Positions 23,384 to 35,327 of a stretch of 64,000 bases of DNA are shown piece by piece; position 1 is the first letter of the stretch, and each line of letters starts with the position of its first letter. The stretch comes from Cavenderia fasciculata (Eukaryota; Evosea; Eumycetozoa; Acytosteliales; Cavenderiaceae): positions 310,001-374,000 of the forward strand of contig NW_004457690.1 of the NCBI RefSeq assembly GCF_000203815.1, written 5' to 3'. The translations under genes were made by a program, and so were the position numbers. The notes beneath the pieces are model-generated. The model made no database searches. It had not been told where the DNA came from and saw only the letters and a list, made by a program, of their open reading frames with translations.

Positions 23384-25664
23384 ATGACACATACAACATT
23401 TATAACAATATTTAGAAATATAGTTATTAGAAATAACATATTTAATAGTTTAGAAGATACAAGATTAAGTTATGATGTTGGAGTTAAAAAAGGAGGAGGT
23501 GTATACAACCAATCAATCAAGGGTAGAGAATTGATTGAAAGGTCAAAGACTGATCCTCTTTGTTTGCTGAGGTTTGCATTGCCATGGTCATTTATTAGAT
23601 ATTATCTACCAATACCTTTGTCGACAAAGGATGACCTCTTTGTTGATCGTGACAAACGTAGCAAAGCAATCAACAAATACATCAAACATCAAAATGCAAC
23701 TTTGGACACACTACAACACCTCATCGATGACTGGTCACCTGACTTTATTCCCGATGATCATATTATCAAATCTCTTTCAAAAAGAGGTGCTCTAGATATA
23801 ATCATATTTCTGCACAAGCGATATTCACATGCAGACAACAAAGAAATTTGTGATCGAAAGAATAGGTTGGTATGTAATTCTGCAATGCATCATGCAGCAG
23901 ATGCAGGACACTTGAATGTAATAGAATACCTTTATCAAAATTGTTCCTATCAACCATACCAATTCACAATGTCAACGGCCGCCAGAAACGGACATTTACA
24001 TGTTGTCAAGTGGTTACAAGATCACTATAGTGATACACTCGATACGGCCGGTGATGAAGCATTCTCACCTTTGGCAAGTGCCATATCATGCGGTAGATTA
24101 GATCTAGTCGAGTACCTACACAAAACTAGAACGGAATCTTGTAAACCAAGACATATGGATGAAGCAAGTTCAGGAGGATTCATTGATGTTGTCAAATTCC
24201 TTCATCAACATCGAAGTGAAGGATGTACATCTGGTGCTATTGATGGTGCTGCAGCTGGAGGACATATCAAAATAGTAGAATTTCTTTTTAGAAATCGTAC
24301 AGAGGGATGCACAGACAAGGCAATGCAAATGGCAGTTCGTGGAGGTCATTTAGAGGTTGTACAATTTTTGTATCAAAACAAACCCGGTATTTCAATGGCC
24401 TATATGATGGATACTGCCGCGGCACATGGACATCTCAACATATTAGAGTATTTACAAAATAATGTTAAAGACCCTACATTGTGTTCGATGGATGTATTGG
24501 CAAGTCCTGCAAGAAAGGGATATACGGAGATCGTTAGATTTCTTTGTGAAAATAGACCAAGATGTTGCAAGAAAAAGGGAATTATAAGTGCCGTTGTTGA
24601 AGGTCATTTTGATATGGCCAAATATCTATTTTCAATTGGTGCTACTATCACTGTCAATGCTATCGATTTGGCAGTACGTAATGGGTTGGAAATGGTCACC
24701 TATCTCCACGAAAATGGTCATAGTGCATCGACATTGGCTATGGATTATGCAGCCGAGTTGGGAAATCTACCTCTTGTACAATTTCTTCATTTCAATCGAA
24801 CTGAGGGATGCACTGTTAATGCCATGAACAAGGCTAGTATCGCCGGTTTTTTAAATGTCGTGGAATGGCTACATCATAACAGAAGTGAAGGGTGCACAAC
24901 AGATGCTATGGACGGCGCAGCAGAATATTCTCACATGTCTGTTTTAGAATTCCTTCATTTTAATCGTACCGAAGGGTGTACTACAGAGGCCATGGACAAT
25001 GCTTCATTTAAAAGTTTTGAAATTGTAGAATTTCTTGATAAACATCGTTCAGAAGGTTGTACTCCAAATGCTATGGATATTGTATGTATAAACATAAACT
25101 AAACTAAACAAACAAACAAATATATATTATTATTTATTTATTTATTTATTCTTTTATTTTTCTTTTTAGGCTGCATTATCAGGTAGATCAAATATTATAA
25201 AATTATTACATTATAATAGAACTGAAGGATGTACAACAACGACACTTGATTGTGTTGCTAAAAGTGCGGCCAATACTGGCGACCTAACTATGCTCAAACT
25301 TATTAGTGAGAATAGAACAGAGGGATGTACAACCAATGCAATGGATAATGCTTTTAAATCTATTCCAGTTTTGGAATACCTTTCCAAAAATAGATCAGAG
25401 GGATGCACAACCAATGCAATGGATCTTGCCATGGAACACGGTTACCTAAATGTTGTCGAATGGTTACATCATAATAGAACAGAAGGAGGAACCTCTAATG
25501 GAGTCGACCAAGCCGCTAGAAATGATCATTTGGATGTTTTGAAATTCGTAGTTGAAAATAGAACTGAAGGTAAATCAACCAGTTATGAAAAGGCAATTCA
25601 AAATGCTAATTTCTTTGGAAACATTACTATTTCTTTATTTTTACAAGATCAATTAAATAAATAA
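23384..25664 (+). CDS. ankyrin-repeat protein with NRTEGCT-type tandem repeats
   Basis: Exons 23384-25081 and 25170-25664 (GTATGT donor, TTTTTAG acceptor, phase 0) give 730 residues. After a head with IFRNIVIRNNIFNSL, the chain is almost wholly about 33-residue ankyrin-type units: a helix pair such as DAAAxxGHLxVVEFLH followed by a loop, very often NRTEGCT or NRSEGCT, then xAMD. At least fifteen units follow from about residue 155, the last several nearly identical. The intron falls inside a repeat without breaking the period. No other domain is seen. It probably acts as a protein-binding scaffold; the partner is unknown. The next gene in the same direction is a relative. Confidence 0.88.
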
Positions 25665-25887
25665 ATAAATAATTAAATAATTAAATAAATAAATAATTAT
25701 TTATTAATAATATCAATATTATCTTTTTTTTCTTTTTTTTCAAGGCGAACCTCAGATGAAGAAAATCTTGATCTTTATTGATGAATCCTTGTGGATGATT
25801 CATCAAACGACAACATTATAAATATGTAGATACTAGAAGAATAGTTCATTTAAATTAGTGTACTAGTAATTATATAACTTTTGCAAA

Positions 25888-28119
25888 ATGGAGGAGGATA
25901 AAGAAAGAGATAAAGTAGCAGTAGTAGGAGTGGTAGTAGGTGGTGTTGGTAGAGTCTTTAGATCTACATTATTATTGAAACACGTCCTATCATTTATATC
26001 TATAATCAACAAAGAGTTACAACTATCAACTACAAAGTACAAGTATTTCACCAGTGACTCTATATCACATCTTAGATATTGTCATCATGAAGACTTGTTA
26101 TTTGTATCATCACTTGATAAAAGTTTGACCAAGAGACACCAACAACAATTACAACTACAACAAAAACAAAAAGCATTTAAACTATTAGTTTCTAAATTGC
26201 AAGACAATATCAATAACAACAATAATAATTATAATCAATTTATAATTTATTTTCAAGGATTACCAACTATATTAAAGAATTGTAAAGATGTTTTCATACT
26301 CAAACAGATTCATCAATTATATCCACACTACTTTTATCAACATGACAATGATGACGACGACAAAGACGGTCTTTCAAAAAAGAATGGTTGGATAGTTGAC
26401 AATATAGCAGCAAGTGGTAGTTTTGCATGTTTACTCTATGCCATAGAGACATTAAAGTCTAAACCTTCTACCAAAACACTAGAGATGGCTTCAGAGTATG
26501 GTCATACAAATCTATTTGCTTATTTATGTGAAACGTATCCAGAGCTTGGAATTGGACGGTCGTTTGATGTGGCTGCTAGCTATCCACACATGACCATTCT
26601 CAAATACATCTTGGAGAATAGGACTGAATGCTGCTACACAGTCTCTACTCTAGCATCGATTGCTGCCACTGATGGTATTGAAGAGGCCAAACTCTTGTTG
26701 GCGCACAAGAACAAACGCTTGTTAAAAAGCAAAGACAATCGGTTCTACCATTTTGCCGACTTTTCAGTGGTGCGTGGCCACTTGGACATGGTCAAGCTGT
26801 TTTATTCGCACTTTGGACAGGACCGTTTCTTGAACCGGGCAATCGATCAAGCCGCCGAACTAGGTTACTTGGACATTGTAATCTACTTGAAAGAGACGGT
26901 AAAATTGGTAGAATCACAAGACTCTATCAATTATAGTGCAAAGAATGGACACGTTCACGTGGTGCGTTATCTCTGTGAAATCAACAAGAAAAGAGAACTT
27001 GGTTTCAACCTTGGAGACGCTATCAACAAGGCAGCTGCTGAGGGTCAATTGGCAGTTGTTGAATATCTTTGTGGTATCGGTGCAGAATGCGACAAGAAAA
27101 TGTCAATGCATTATGCATCGATCAATGGTCATTTAGAGGTGGTTCAATTTATTGATCGACACTACCAAGGTGGTGAATGCAAGTCTGATACTATATCCGA
27201 TATTTGTCGTATTGGAAAAGGTGACTATTTGGCAATGTTTAAATACATGATACAAAAGTATCCATGTAAAGGTCATGATGCACAACAAGTTATTTTGAGC
27301 TCTGCAGCTCAACGAGGATGTGTCTCTCTCTATAAAGCCATTCTCAAACACTTGGAAATTGATTTGGACGATCCTTTGACTTGGTCGAATCATCAAGGTT
27401 CTTCACATCCCATTCCTTTTTGGTCGCACATTGCACCGCCCCATGTCAAACTAGATCTTTCCTTTTGGTTAATCAAAAAGTTTTCTCATTTGATGGCACC
27501 GTCCTACTATACACAGTTTCTCAGTTTCTCATCACCCTCTTATCAATATCCATTGGACATTATCGAATACATTTATTGTAAATGTCCAGAAGTGTTTAAC
27601 TATTCAACCAGTCAAATCTTACTCAACAAGGCATGCATTCGTAATAATGTCGATTTACTTGCCTTTTTCCACAAAAATGGTTTACCTGCACCTAGTCGTG
27701 ACGTCTTGAACGTTGCATGTTCCAGTGCATCCCTCGAGTGCATCAAGTTTATCTATGAAAACTATGGCCACATTGAACATTTACGGTTCAATAGCGCCTT
27801 GCTCGAACATGCATGTAGGACAACAGAAGAATCACTAGAAATGATTCAATACCTTTCAACTATAATCAAGCTCAAGAAACAGCCACTTCATAGAATACTA
27901 CAAAATGCAATTGGCAAAAAAAACGAAGAAATGGTTCAATTTATATACAACAACAATGTAGATAAAATCAAAAAGTTATATTCTCAACCAACAACAGCAC
28001 CAACAAATCAATTTGGTAATCAAACTCTATTAAAAGTGATAAAAGCAACTGGTAATGTTAGAATAATGGAGTTTTTCTTTTTAAATATGCCAACCCTATC
28101 AATAATTGAAGAAAAATAG
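25888..28119 (+). CDS. dictyostelid ankyrin-repeat protein
   Basis: An intronless gene of 743 residues. The head FRSTLLLKHVLSFISIINKE resembles the opening helix of the other family members. From about residue 190 onward come ankyrin-type units (EMASEYGHTNLFAYLCETYP, AAELGYLDIVIYLKETV, SAKNGHVHVVRYLCEI, AAAEGQLAVVEYLCGIG, HYASINGHLEVVQFIDRHY and more distant ones to the C-terminus). There is a Gln/Lys-rich and Asn-rich stretch at about 85-115 and an acidic patch near 155. It follows the preceding ankyrin gene by 223 bp on the same strand but the repeats are far more diverged, so this is an older tandem pair. Confidence 0.86.
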   Translation: MEEDKERDKVAVVGVVVGGVGRVFRSTLLLKHVLSFISIINKELQLSTTKYKYFTSDSISHLRYCHHEDLLFVSSLDKSLTKRHQQQLQLQQKQKAFKLLVSKLQDNINNNNNNYNQFIIYFQGLPTILKNCKDVFILKQIHQLYPHYFYQHDNDDDDKDGLSKKNGWIVDNIAASGSFACLLYAIETLKSKPSTKTLEMASEYGHTNLFAYLCETYPELGIGRSFDVAASYPHMTILKYILENRTECCYTVSTLASIAATDGIEEAKLLLAHKNKRLLKSKDNRFYHFADFSVVRGHLDMVKLFYSHFGQDRFLNRAIDQAAELGYLDIVIYLKETVKLVESQDSINYSAKNGHVHVVRYLCEINKKRELGFNLGDAINKAAAEGQLAVVEYLCGIGAECDKKMSMHYASINGHLEVVQFIDRHYQGGECKSDTISDICRIGKGDYLAMFKYMIQKYPCKGHDAQQVILSSAAQRGCVSLYKAILKHLEIDLDDPLTWSNHQGSSHPIPFWSHIAPPHVKLDLSFWLIKKFSHLMAPSYYTQFLSFSSPSYQYPLDIIEYIYCKCPEVFNYSTSQILLNKACIRNNVDLLAFFHKNGLPAPSRDVLNVACSSASLECIKFIYENYGHIEHLRFNSALLEHACRTTEESLEMIQYLSTIIKLKKQPLHRILQNAIGKKNEEMVQFIYNNNVDKIKKLYSQPTTAPTNQFGNQTLLKVIKATGNVRIMEFFFLNMPTLSIIEEK

Positions 28120-28472
28120 TTAAATAAATAAATAAATTAATAAATAAATTAATAATAACAATTAGATAAATCAGATTCCGATTCACGTGAGTTCAATTAG
28201 ACCAAACAGATTCCTTTTTCCATCTTCTGCGGTCAGAAGATTTTTTTTTTTAACCCCTTTTAAAAAACCTCGAGTCCGAATCCGTCTGGTTCCCGTTGAT
28301 CTGTGGTTCAAGAATGACAACTTTAATTCTGATTGTCTCTCAGAATCAAATACCAATTCAATATAAATGGGTATGAAAAATCATCATTCAATTCATTCAA
28401 TTCAACAAACAAACAAACAAACAAATAATTAATTTTTAATCACAATAACTTTTATAAATACTATTATAAAAA
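28120..28472. other. intergenic with short hairpin and T run
   Basis: The spacer separates the ankyrin gene and the SnoaL-like gene. It has a mixed-sequence patch (about 28165-28340) including an 8-bp stem with a CGGT loop at 28222-28241, directly followed by ten or more T. It could be a small RNA polymerase III-type transcript end, but no internal promoter or homologous RNA was recognised. The right part is a CAAA-type repeat and a normal AT-rich promoter. Confidence 0.45.
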
Positions 28473-28892
28473 ATGTCATCAAATATTAGATCAAACTTGG
28501 AAGCTATTATCAAGGGTATTCAAGAACATAAGATTCTTGAAGTCTTTGAAAAGTATTATCATGCAGACATTGTAATGTTTGAAAAGGGTGATTCAACCAA
28601 TCGTATTGGTAAAGATGCAAATAGAAAGGCTGAAGAAAGTTTTGTCAATAATGCTACTATTCATGAAGCAAAAGGTAATTTAATATCTTTCTATTTACTA
28701 CTCATTAAAACATAACTATAATAATATTCTAATATTCTTCTTTGAATAGTATTAAAAGTTCTAGTTGATGGTAATAATTCAGCCTATGAGATGTATATGG
28801 ATTTCACATATGGTGGCCACAAAGTTCAAAAGACTCAATGGGCTCTTCAACAATGGAAGGATGGTTTAGTTATCAAAGAAGAATTCTTCTAA
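28473..28892 (+). CDS. SnoaL-like (NTF2-fold) protein
   Basis: Exons 28473-28674 and 28750-28892 give 114 residues, a typical size for a single NTF2-fold domain of the SnoaL/ketosteroid isomerase-like type (helix LEAIIKGIQEHKILEVFEKY, then YHADIVMFEKG, later YEMYMDFTYGGHK and WKDGLVIKEEFF). It has no signal peptide. The function in dictyostelids is not known; some relatives bind small ligands or are isomerases or cyclases, and no catalytic residues can be assigned here. This is the intact copy matching the pseudogene at 3863-4287, and its frame was used to locate the breaks there. Confidence 0.88.
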
Positions 28893-28981
28893 ATCAAAAA
28901 AAGAAATATAAATCTTGTATTATATAAATATAAATAAATAACAAATAATTTTGAAAAATACTATATATTATTTATTATTTA

Positions 28982-30370
28982 TTATTTTTTATTTATTAAA
29001 TCTAAACAATCTTTTGATTTTTTAAATTTACCAATTTGTTTATAAAGATCACTTGCTTGTTTATAAAATTGAATTGATTGATCTTGATAGAGTGGTGACA
29101 TTTTCATCAAATCTGCCAACGATTTACAAATATCTGGATCAAGAGAACCTTTTTCCTGTGATTCTTTGTATTGTTGGTGACGAATCGATAAAAGACTGGT
29201 ATAGGTTTGTTCCCAGAAAGATTGATCTTTACAATGTTTGACTATATTTTCAAGATGACCAAGTGAAATTGATACATCCAATGGTTTGAATGAACTTGAT
29301 AACCAGATTTGATTAAAACACCAAAGATGCTTTTCTTCATCGTTGAGGTTTTTGGCGAGGTTTGAAGGTAACATGGACAATGACTTTTCAAACAACGTAA
29401 TAGCTTGTTTCATTCCAGTTTGTTGGTGTTGTTTTTGTGCCGATGTCATGGTATGCCAATTTGGTTGTTTGTAGAGACTATCTACTTTGTTGTATTCCAT
29501 GATACCAGCCTTGTGGAATTGTTTGGCAGCATCGAGTGGATTCAATCTAGCAATAATGTACCCCAACTCTATATACAATTGATTGTTTTCGGGATAGGTT
29601 GCAAAGAGGTAGTCGAAAATCTTTGCGATCGATTCAACACTCTTACTTGCTACATATGGACAATCTAAACTTTGATTTAGATACTTTAGAGCCAGTGGTA
29701 GACTACCATCCTTGTTTAATATTGTCAACCCCAAGAAATGGTCAACATCACAATACTCTGGTAATATTTCCTTTGCTTTTTCGAAATGTTCCATTGCCAT
29801 ATCCCATGATTCCGATCTTCTATATAATACTCCAATATTATAATGTACTTTTGCACTATTTGGGCAAACCTTAAAAAAACCAAAGTATAAATAAAATAAA
29901 TTAAATAATTAGGAAAATATTATTTCTAATTTATAAATTTACATACCTCTAAAGCACTAAAGAATAAATTAATATCATCTTCCCAATCAATATTTCTTTG
30001 ATATGTTCTATATCCATAAAGTGAAGAAATAATAATTGAAATTAAACAAACTGTAATTGTAATTAATTTAAATTTGTTTGAATATTTTGTTGTAGAGATT
30101 GTAGTAACTTGATCTTGTTTCTTATCTCCATCTGTTTTCTTTAAATTATTATACTCTCTTTGTTGTTGTAACAAAGATAATTCCAATTTAACCAATGGAA
30201 TTGTAATTAATCTTGAAATGATTAAACAAAAAGCAATGGATGGAAGATAAAGTAATCTTTCACCAATCATTGTACCAACCCAGAAAAATAGATTAGATGA
30301 TGGTAAAAATGTTATCACTCCAAATATACATAACCATAATATATTTGATGAATCATAATTAAATTTATCA

Positions 30371-30414
<44 letters not shown>

Positions 30415-31683
30415 TTTGGTTGATTTTGAGGTTATAGACTTTTTAATATTTTTGAGAGATTCAATAAAATTAAGTTTAGAGAATGAAAAGAGGATGGTAA
30501 AGGAGATGGAGGTGTATACTAGGAGTGATTTAATATTTGATGGATCTAATATGTTGTGAATGAGGGGGATACAATTAAAACTCCAATCAGCAGACATTTC
30601 ATGTGGGAATAATAAGAGCATAAAATATTTGTAGTGTAGATGGAAGAGGGAGAGGATTCTAGTTTGTTGATCTGGATGACGAGCAATTGGATTCTCTAAG
30701 AATCTAAAATTATCTAGAAATACTGATACAGTGATATACTTTCTAAATGCCATATAAGCAATAGCAACACAAACCAATCCAAATGTACGCATTATAAATT
30801 CCTTCCAAGCATCCATTGAAATTGGAATAACCGATCGTCCTTGAGTCTTTCGATAATTCAATACGACCAATTCGAGAGCAGGCAATATAATGACCAACAT
30901 GTATCCAGTTTCTTTGCAAAGACATGCACAAATGAAAAATACCAACGATCCAAGATAGGGAGCCACCGATGAACCTTGGTAATTAAAAGAAACGACATAT
31001 GAAAATATGGACAACATTATAAACAATGTACATAATGTTTCACTTCTTCCAACTATACCAGATACCGCTTCTGTATGAATAGGATGTAATGCAAAAAACA
31101 TAGCTCCAATAAAACTTGCCAATTCATCAGAAACTAACATTTTTGGTAAATATGATGAAAATGATGAAAATGACGAAAATGAAGTGGATGAAGATGAAGA
31201 AGATGATATGTGTTGTTGTTGTTGTTGTTGATTGTTTCTATAGGAGAATAAAAATATTGCAAGAAAGAATACATAGATTGATACAACAGCATGAAGCATG
31301 ATGTTTGTGAGATGAAAGAATTCTGTTTGATTGGTTGATAGATGAGACATTGCAGCATTGAATCGAAACGATAGGGTTGTCAATGGACGATAAGACTTGT
31401 GTGAAGTATTACTCTTTAGATTCTGTCCCCAAAAGTCATGAAGGAAAAAGACATCATAAAGGTATGTTCCAATTGATCGATTATCTGATGATGATGATGG
31501 TAACGATGATGATAATAATAAAGGTAGACGAACATCTGGATTATCTACTATTGCAAATTGATCATCAAAGCAAAAGTCAGATTCCAATGTATTTGAATAC
31601 ACCAACACTGATACTAAAAAGATAATAATCGAATAGATTGCTAATCTAATAAATATTAATAATTCTTTCTTTTCTTTTGTCAT
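28982..31683 (-). CDS. TMTC-type transmembrane and TPR protein (GT-C O-mannosyltransferase)
   Basis: Exons (minus) 31683-29947 and 29869-28982 give 874 residues; the acceptor is AAG at 29870, the only frame-consistent site found. The N-terminal half is a GT-C membrane domain of about ten hydrophobic helices, opening with the first lumenal loop DFCFDDQFAIVDNPDV, which carries the Asp-Asp pair typical of TMTC enzymes, and including FALHPIHTEAVSGIVGRSET and FICACLCKETGYM. The C-terminal half is helical TPR repeats (VHYNIGVLYRRSESWDMAM, HFEKAKEILPEYCDVDHFLG, YIELGYIIARLNPLDAAKQF, LFEKSLSMLPSNL). TMTC proteins O-mannosylate cadherin-type domains in the animal ER; the dictyostelid substrate is unknown. 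It is a long gene with an Asn run in the middle. Confidence 0.9.
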
Positions 31684-34079
31684 CACTCTTTATAAATATA
31701 TATATATATATTATATAATAAAAAAAAGAGAAGACAAAAGAGACAAAAGAGACTCATATGAATCGACCAAACAAGATATTTTTATATAAAATATTTTAAA
31801 AAAAAAAAGGTGGGCTGTTCATCATCAGATATCTCCGTTTTGAACTTTGAAAGGCTCTCCTCTGTACCCAGATTACTAAACCTCTCTCTCTTTTAAATTA
31901 ATTAATTGTTTATTTCAAAGGTTATTCTATTTTTAGAAAAATGATGATGATGATGTGTGAGAGATATATATTCCAAACAAACCCCATGTCTCTAAAGATC
32001 AAAAAGTATCCAGTCAGGTCAGGTATTCTGCGAGTACTCTCTTTTTTAACTGATTAGATTTCAACTTAAATTTACCTCCATGAGGAATCAAATCGCCCCG
32101 ATTCAAACAGCGCCCCTCCCCGCCCACACACCCAAAAAGATATTTTTTGAATTTTTTTTTTTGAATTTTGGGAGCTCCACCCAACGTCTTTGATCAACTG
32201 TTTGGCATCACCAATAGCTATCAAGTGTGGATGTCGAGAGAGAAAAGTTTGTGTGTATACAATAATAATCATAATAATTAAACAACAAAAAGAGAGAAAG
32301 AGAAAGAGAAAGAGAAAGATAACACTACTCCCTACTACTACTACTACTACTACTATTTATTATTTATTGGAGAGAGAGAGCAACGACGTGGAATTGTTGT
32401 TCATACTTTTTATAAATCCGACGGATAGATTCGATAGATAGATAGTACTCTTTAAAAGGTATATAAACCACTTTTTTTTTTTTCCTCTATTCTATTCATT
32501 CCAATCATTGTACCAAAAGTGTCATTCTGATGCAGATACAACAACAATTCAAACAAACACAGTACTGTTTACGACAACTCATTGAGTGACACCTGCAACA
32601 GCAGCAATAAAGTAGTACTATTTTATCGCCTAATAATAACAACAACAACAGCAATAGAAAAGGGGAATCAAACATCATCATCAACTACTAGTCGTACATT
32701 TGACTATTGTTGTGATAATAATAACAGTATTAGCACGATTGTTTAAATCCATGGATGGAAATCTAAAAAAAAAAAAAAAAAAAAAAAAAATCAACAGCCC
32801 AAAAGTGGAAGAAGTTGGAGGGAACCTAAATGACATGGATACATCATCAAAACAAATGTTTTATTTATTACTATTAGAGAGGGAGATAATAGTCTCTCGT
32901 CGAGTCGTATTTAAATTTAACCCAACCCTCACCTGTCCTGTATTATATTGTGTGTGTGTTGTGTTATATATATGTGCGCCCAACATCCAACAACATTTTC
33001 AACTTCAATTCACAATAATAATAAAATAACAACGAGTACAGTGGTGGTTTGTGTGTGTGTGTAACATCAACAACAACAACAACAACAACAAACACAATCC
33101 ACTTAACAGTTGAACATGCAACAAAAAAAGGGGTATATACGACTAGCTAGTTTATCATCCAAAACCAAAAGATCCAAACATCGGTTAGTTTATTTTTGAT
33201 TTTATTTTAAACCTACCCACCATAACATTGTTTAGCACAATCCCACACACACCTTTTCTTTTTGATTCCCTCCCATCCACCATATATCACAAAACACACA
33301 CACACACGATCAGCTCTCCTGCTGCTGCTGTTGTTGTTGTTGTTGTTGTATATCTCAGTAGTACCTAGGTCAAAAGTAGTACAATAATAACAGCACCCAC
33401 ATACACTGACACACTGCTGCTGCTACTGCTGTTTGCAACAACCAAGAAATAAACTAAAAAAAAAAACTGATCCATCACTTTAATCCATCCATCACAACCA
33501 CAATAACAATAATGATATTAAAACAACACCATCAGGAACAACATCATCATCATCAGTAGTTAGAGAGAGAGAGAGAACAACCAAAAAAAAAAAAAACAAA
33601 AAAGAGATTTACTAATTTTATACCTACCTACCTTCTCATCATCACCTCTACCTACCTCTTTTTTTTTTTTTATATATTTAAATAATTATTTATTTATAAT
33701 TATATATAATAATTATCTTATCTATCTATTCATTCATTTATTATTAATTATAGTTTTAGTAATAGTACCAAAGAGAAAAAAAAACAATAGTCGTAGTAGT
33801 GATCAAAAAGATAACAACAACAACAACAATCATATAAGTTTTATCTCTTTTTCTACTCTTTTTTTTATTTTATTTTATTTATATTTATTTATTATTTTAC
33901 ATATATATCTATAATCGACATATATATATATATATGTAGTTGTATTAATAATTAATTGTATTACCATCATTTAAAAAACACAACAACCAAACAAACTAAT
34001 CAATCACCAACTACACCCATCCTACTCACACTCACTTTTTTTGTACTCTTATAAATTAAAAATAATATAATTTTTTTAA
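31684..34079. other. 2.4-kb intergenic, promoter and 5' leader region
   Basis: This gene-poor stretch lies between divergent TMTC and the CTD phosphatase gene. It has purine and pyrimidine runs, CAA/GTT and CTG/ACTACT-type short repeats, a poly-A run of about 26 at 32766-32791 and TG/CA repeats. Around 32098-32240 the composition is more balanced and the minus strand shows a protein-like stretch (SRHPHLIAIGDAKQLIKDVG), listed as a finding. Otherwise I see nothing definite; the right-hand 500 bp should be the promoter of the phosphatase gene. Confidence 0.5.
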
Positions 34080-34966
34080 ATGGATAATCCAATCGCACAA
34101 GTATCAAAAAATGATACATTAAATAATAATAGTAACAGTAATATTAATGGAGATGGTCGGAACTTTTCTAAAAACAATAAGAACTCCTCCTCCTCTTCAT
34201 CAGCAACGGCTGGAACAAATAGCAATGGAAAAAAGAAAAACTCTAATGGATTGGTAAAGGCATTTTTATGTTGTTTTATTGGAGACAATAGCAAAAAGTC
34301 GTCGTCGTCGTCGTCTGGCAATCATAGTGGGTCTAGTGCCAATGGGACGTCTAGCGGAGCCACTCGTCAAGAACTCCTTACCAATGTAAATAATAACTAT
34401 GCATCGGGTGCCGGCATGGAAGCGCTCCTGCCACCACCACACGCAAAACATCTCAACAAAAAGACACTTGTACTCGATCTCGATGAGACATTGGTCCACT
34501 CGTCGTTCAAGCCCGTTGCCAACCCCGACTTTGTCGTGCCCGTCGAGATTGAGGGCATCATTCATCAGGTCTTTGTCGTAAAGAGACCCCATGTCGACGA
34601 GTTTTTGCGTGCTGTCGGTGAACACTTTGAAATTGTTGTTTTCACTGCCAGTCTTGCCAAATATGCCGATCCAGTACTCAACCTGCTCGATAAATACCAG
34701 GTCGTCCATTGGAGACTTTTCAGAGAGTCTTGTCACAACCACAAGGGCAACTATGTCAAGGATCTTTCGAGAATTGGAAGAGACCTAAAATCTACCATCA
34801 TTATTGACAATTCACCAACATCGTACATGTTCCATCCAGAGAATGCAATCCCTGTAGACAGTTGGTTTGACGACGAAAAAGATAGAGAATTATTAGAATT
34901 GATACCTTTATTGGAAGATATTACAAAGGTTGATGATGTTAGACCTGTTTTAGATAGTACAAGGAA

Positions 34967-34973
<7 letters not shown>
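34080..34973 (+). CDS. fcpA: FCP/SCP-type small CTD phosphatase
   Basis: An intronless ORF of 297 residues. The first ~120 are low complexity (Asn, Ser) with a possible lipidated cysteine patch ([12 protein letters not shown]). The catalytic NLI/FCP1 domain follows: [14 protein letters not shown] with the nucleophile Asp133 and acid Asp135, [55 protein letters not shown], and [20 protein letters not shown] with the last Asp ligand. It matches SCP1-type phosphatases, which dephosphorylate Ser5 of the RNA polymerase II CTD and other proteins. The symbol is recalled for the dictyostelid orthologue and not checked. Codon use is more GC-rich in the domain than in the head. Intact. Confidence 0.9.
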
Positions 34974-34997
<24 letters not shown>

Positions 34998-35327
34998 GAT
35001 AAAAAATAATAATACAAAATTCTCTTTTTAAATAATAATAATAATAATAATAATTAACTAATAACAAATGTAACGATTAAATAACAACAAAAAAACCAAC
35101 CAACCAACATTCTTTACTACTACTATAAAAAAAAAACAAAAAATGGTTAATTAAAATATAACCTTTTTTTTTTTTTTGTGAAATTTATAAAACTCTCCTC
35201 TTTCCTCCTTTTTATATTATAATATATTAAAACAAATTATTTGTTTTTGTCAAATAAAATAAGCATTCTTTTTTTTTTTTTTTTTTTTGTTTTACCAAAT
35301 ATTTACAAAGTTTTGTGTACAAGATTT
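34974..35327. other. convergent 3' spacer, no gene seen
   Basis: The spacer holds long A runs on the left (3' end of the phosphatase gene) and long T runs on the right (3' end of the opposite ELM2-SANT gene), with AT-rich sequence between. It is consistent with two convergent 3' untranslated regions; no other element was found. Confidence 0.5.

Noticed and set aside
23384..28119. CRISPR-like or satellite array from the regular repeats
   Set aside because: The periodicity is at protein level (about 33 codons, ankyrin-type), inside intact reading frames.
34266..34742. 158-codon minus-strand ORF
   Set aside because: Antisense to the intact FCP/SCP phosphatase domain, which has catalytic motifs; no independent support.
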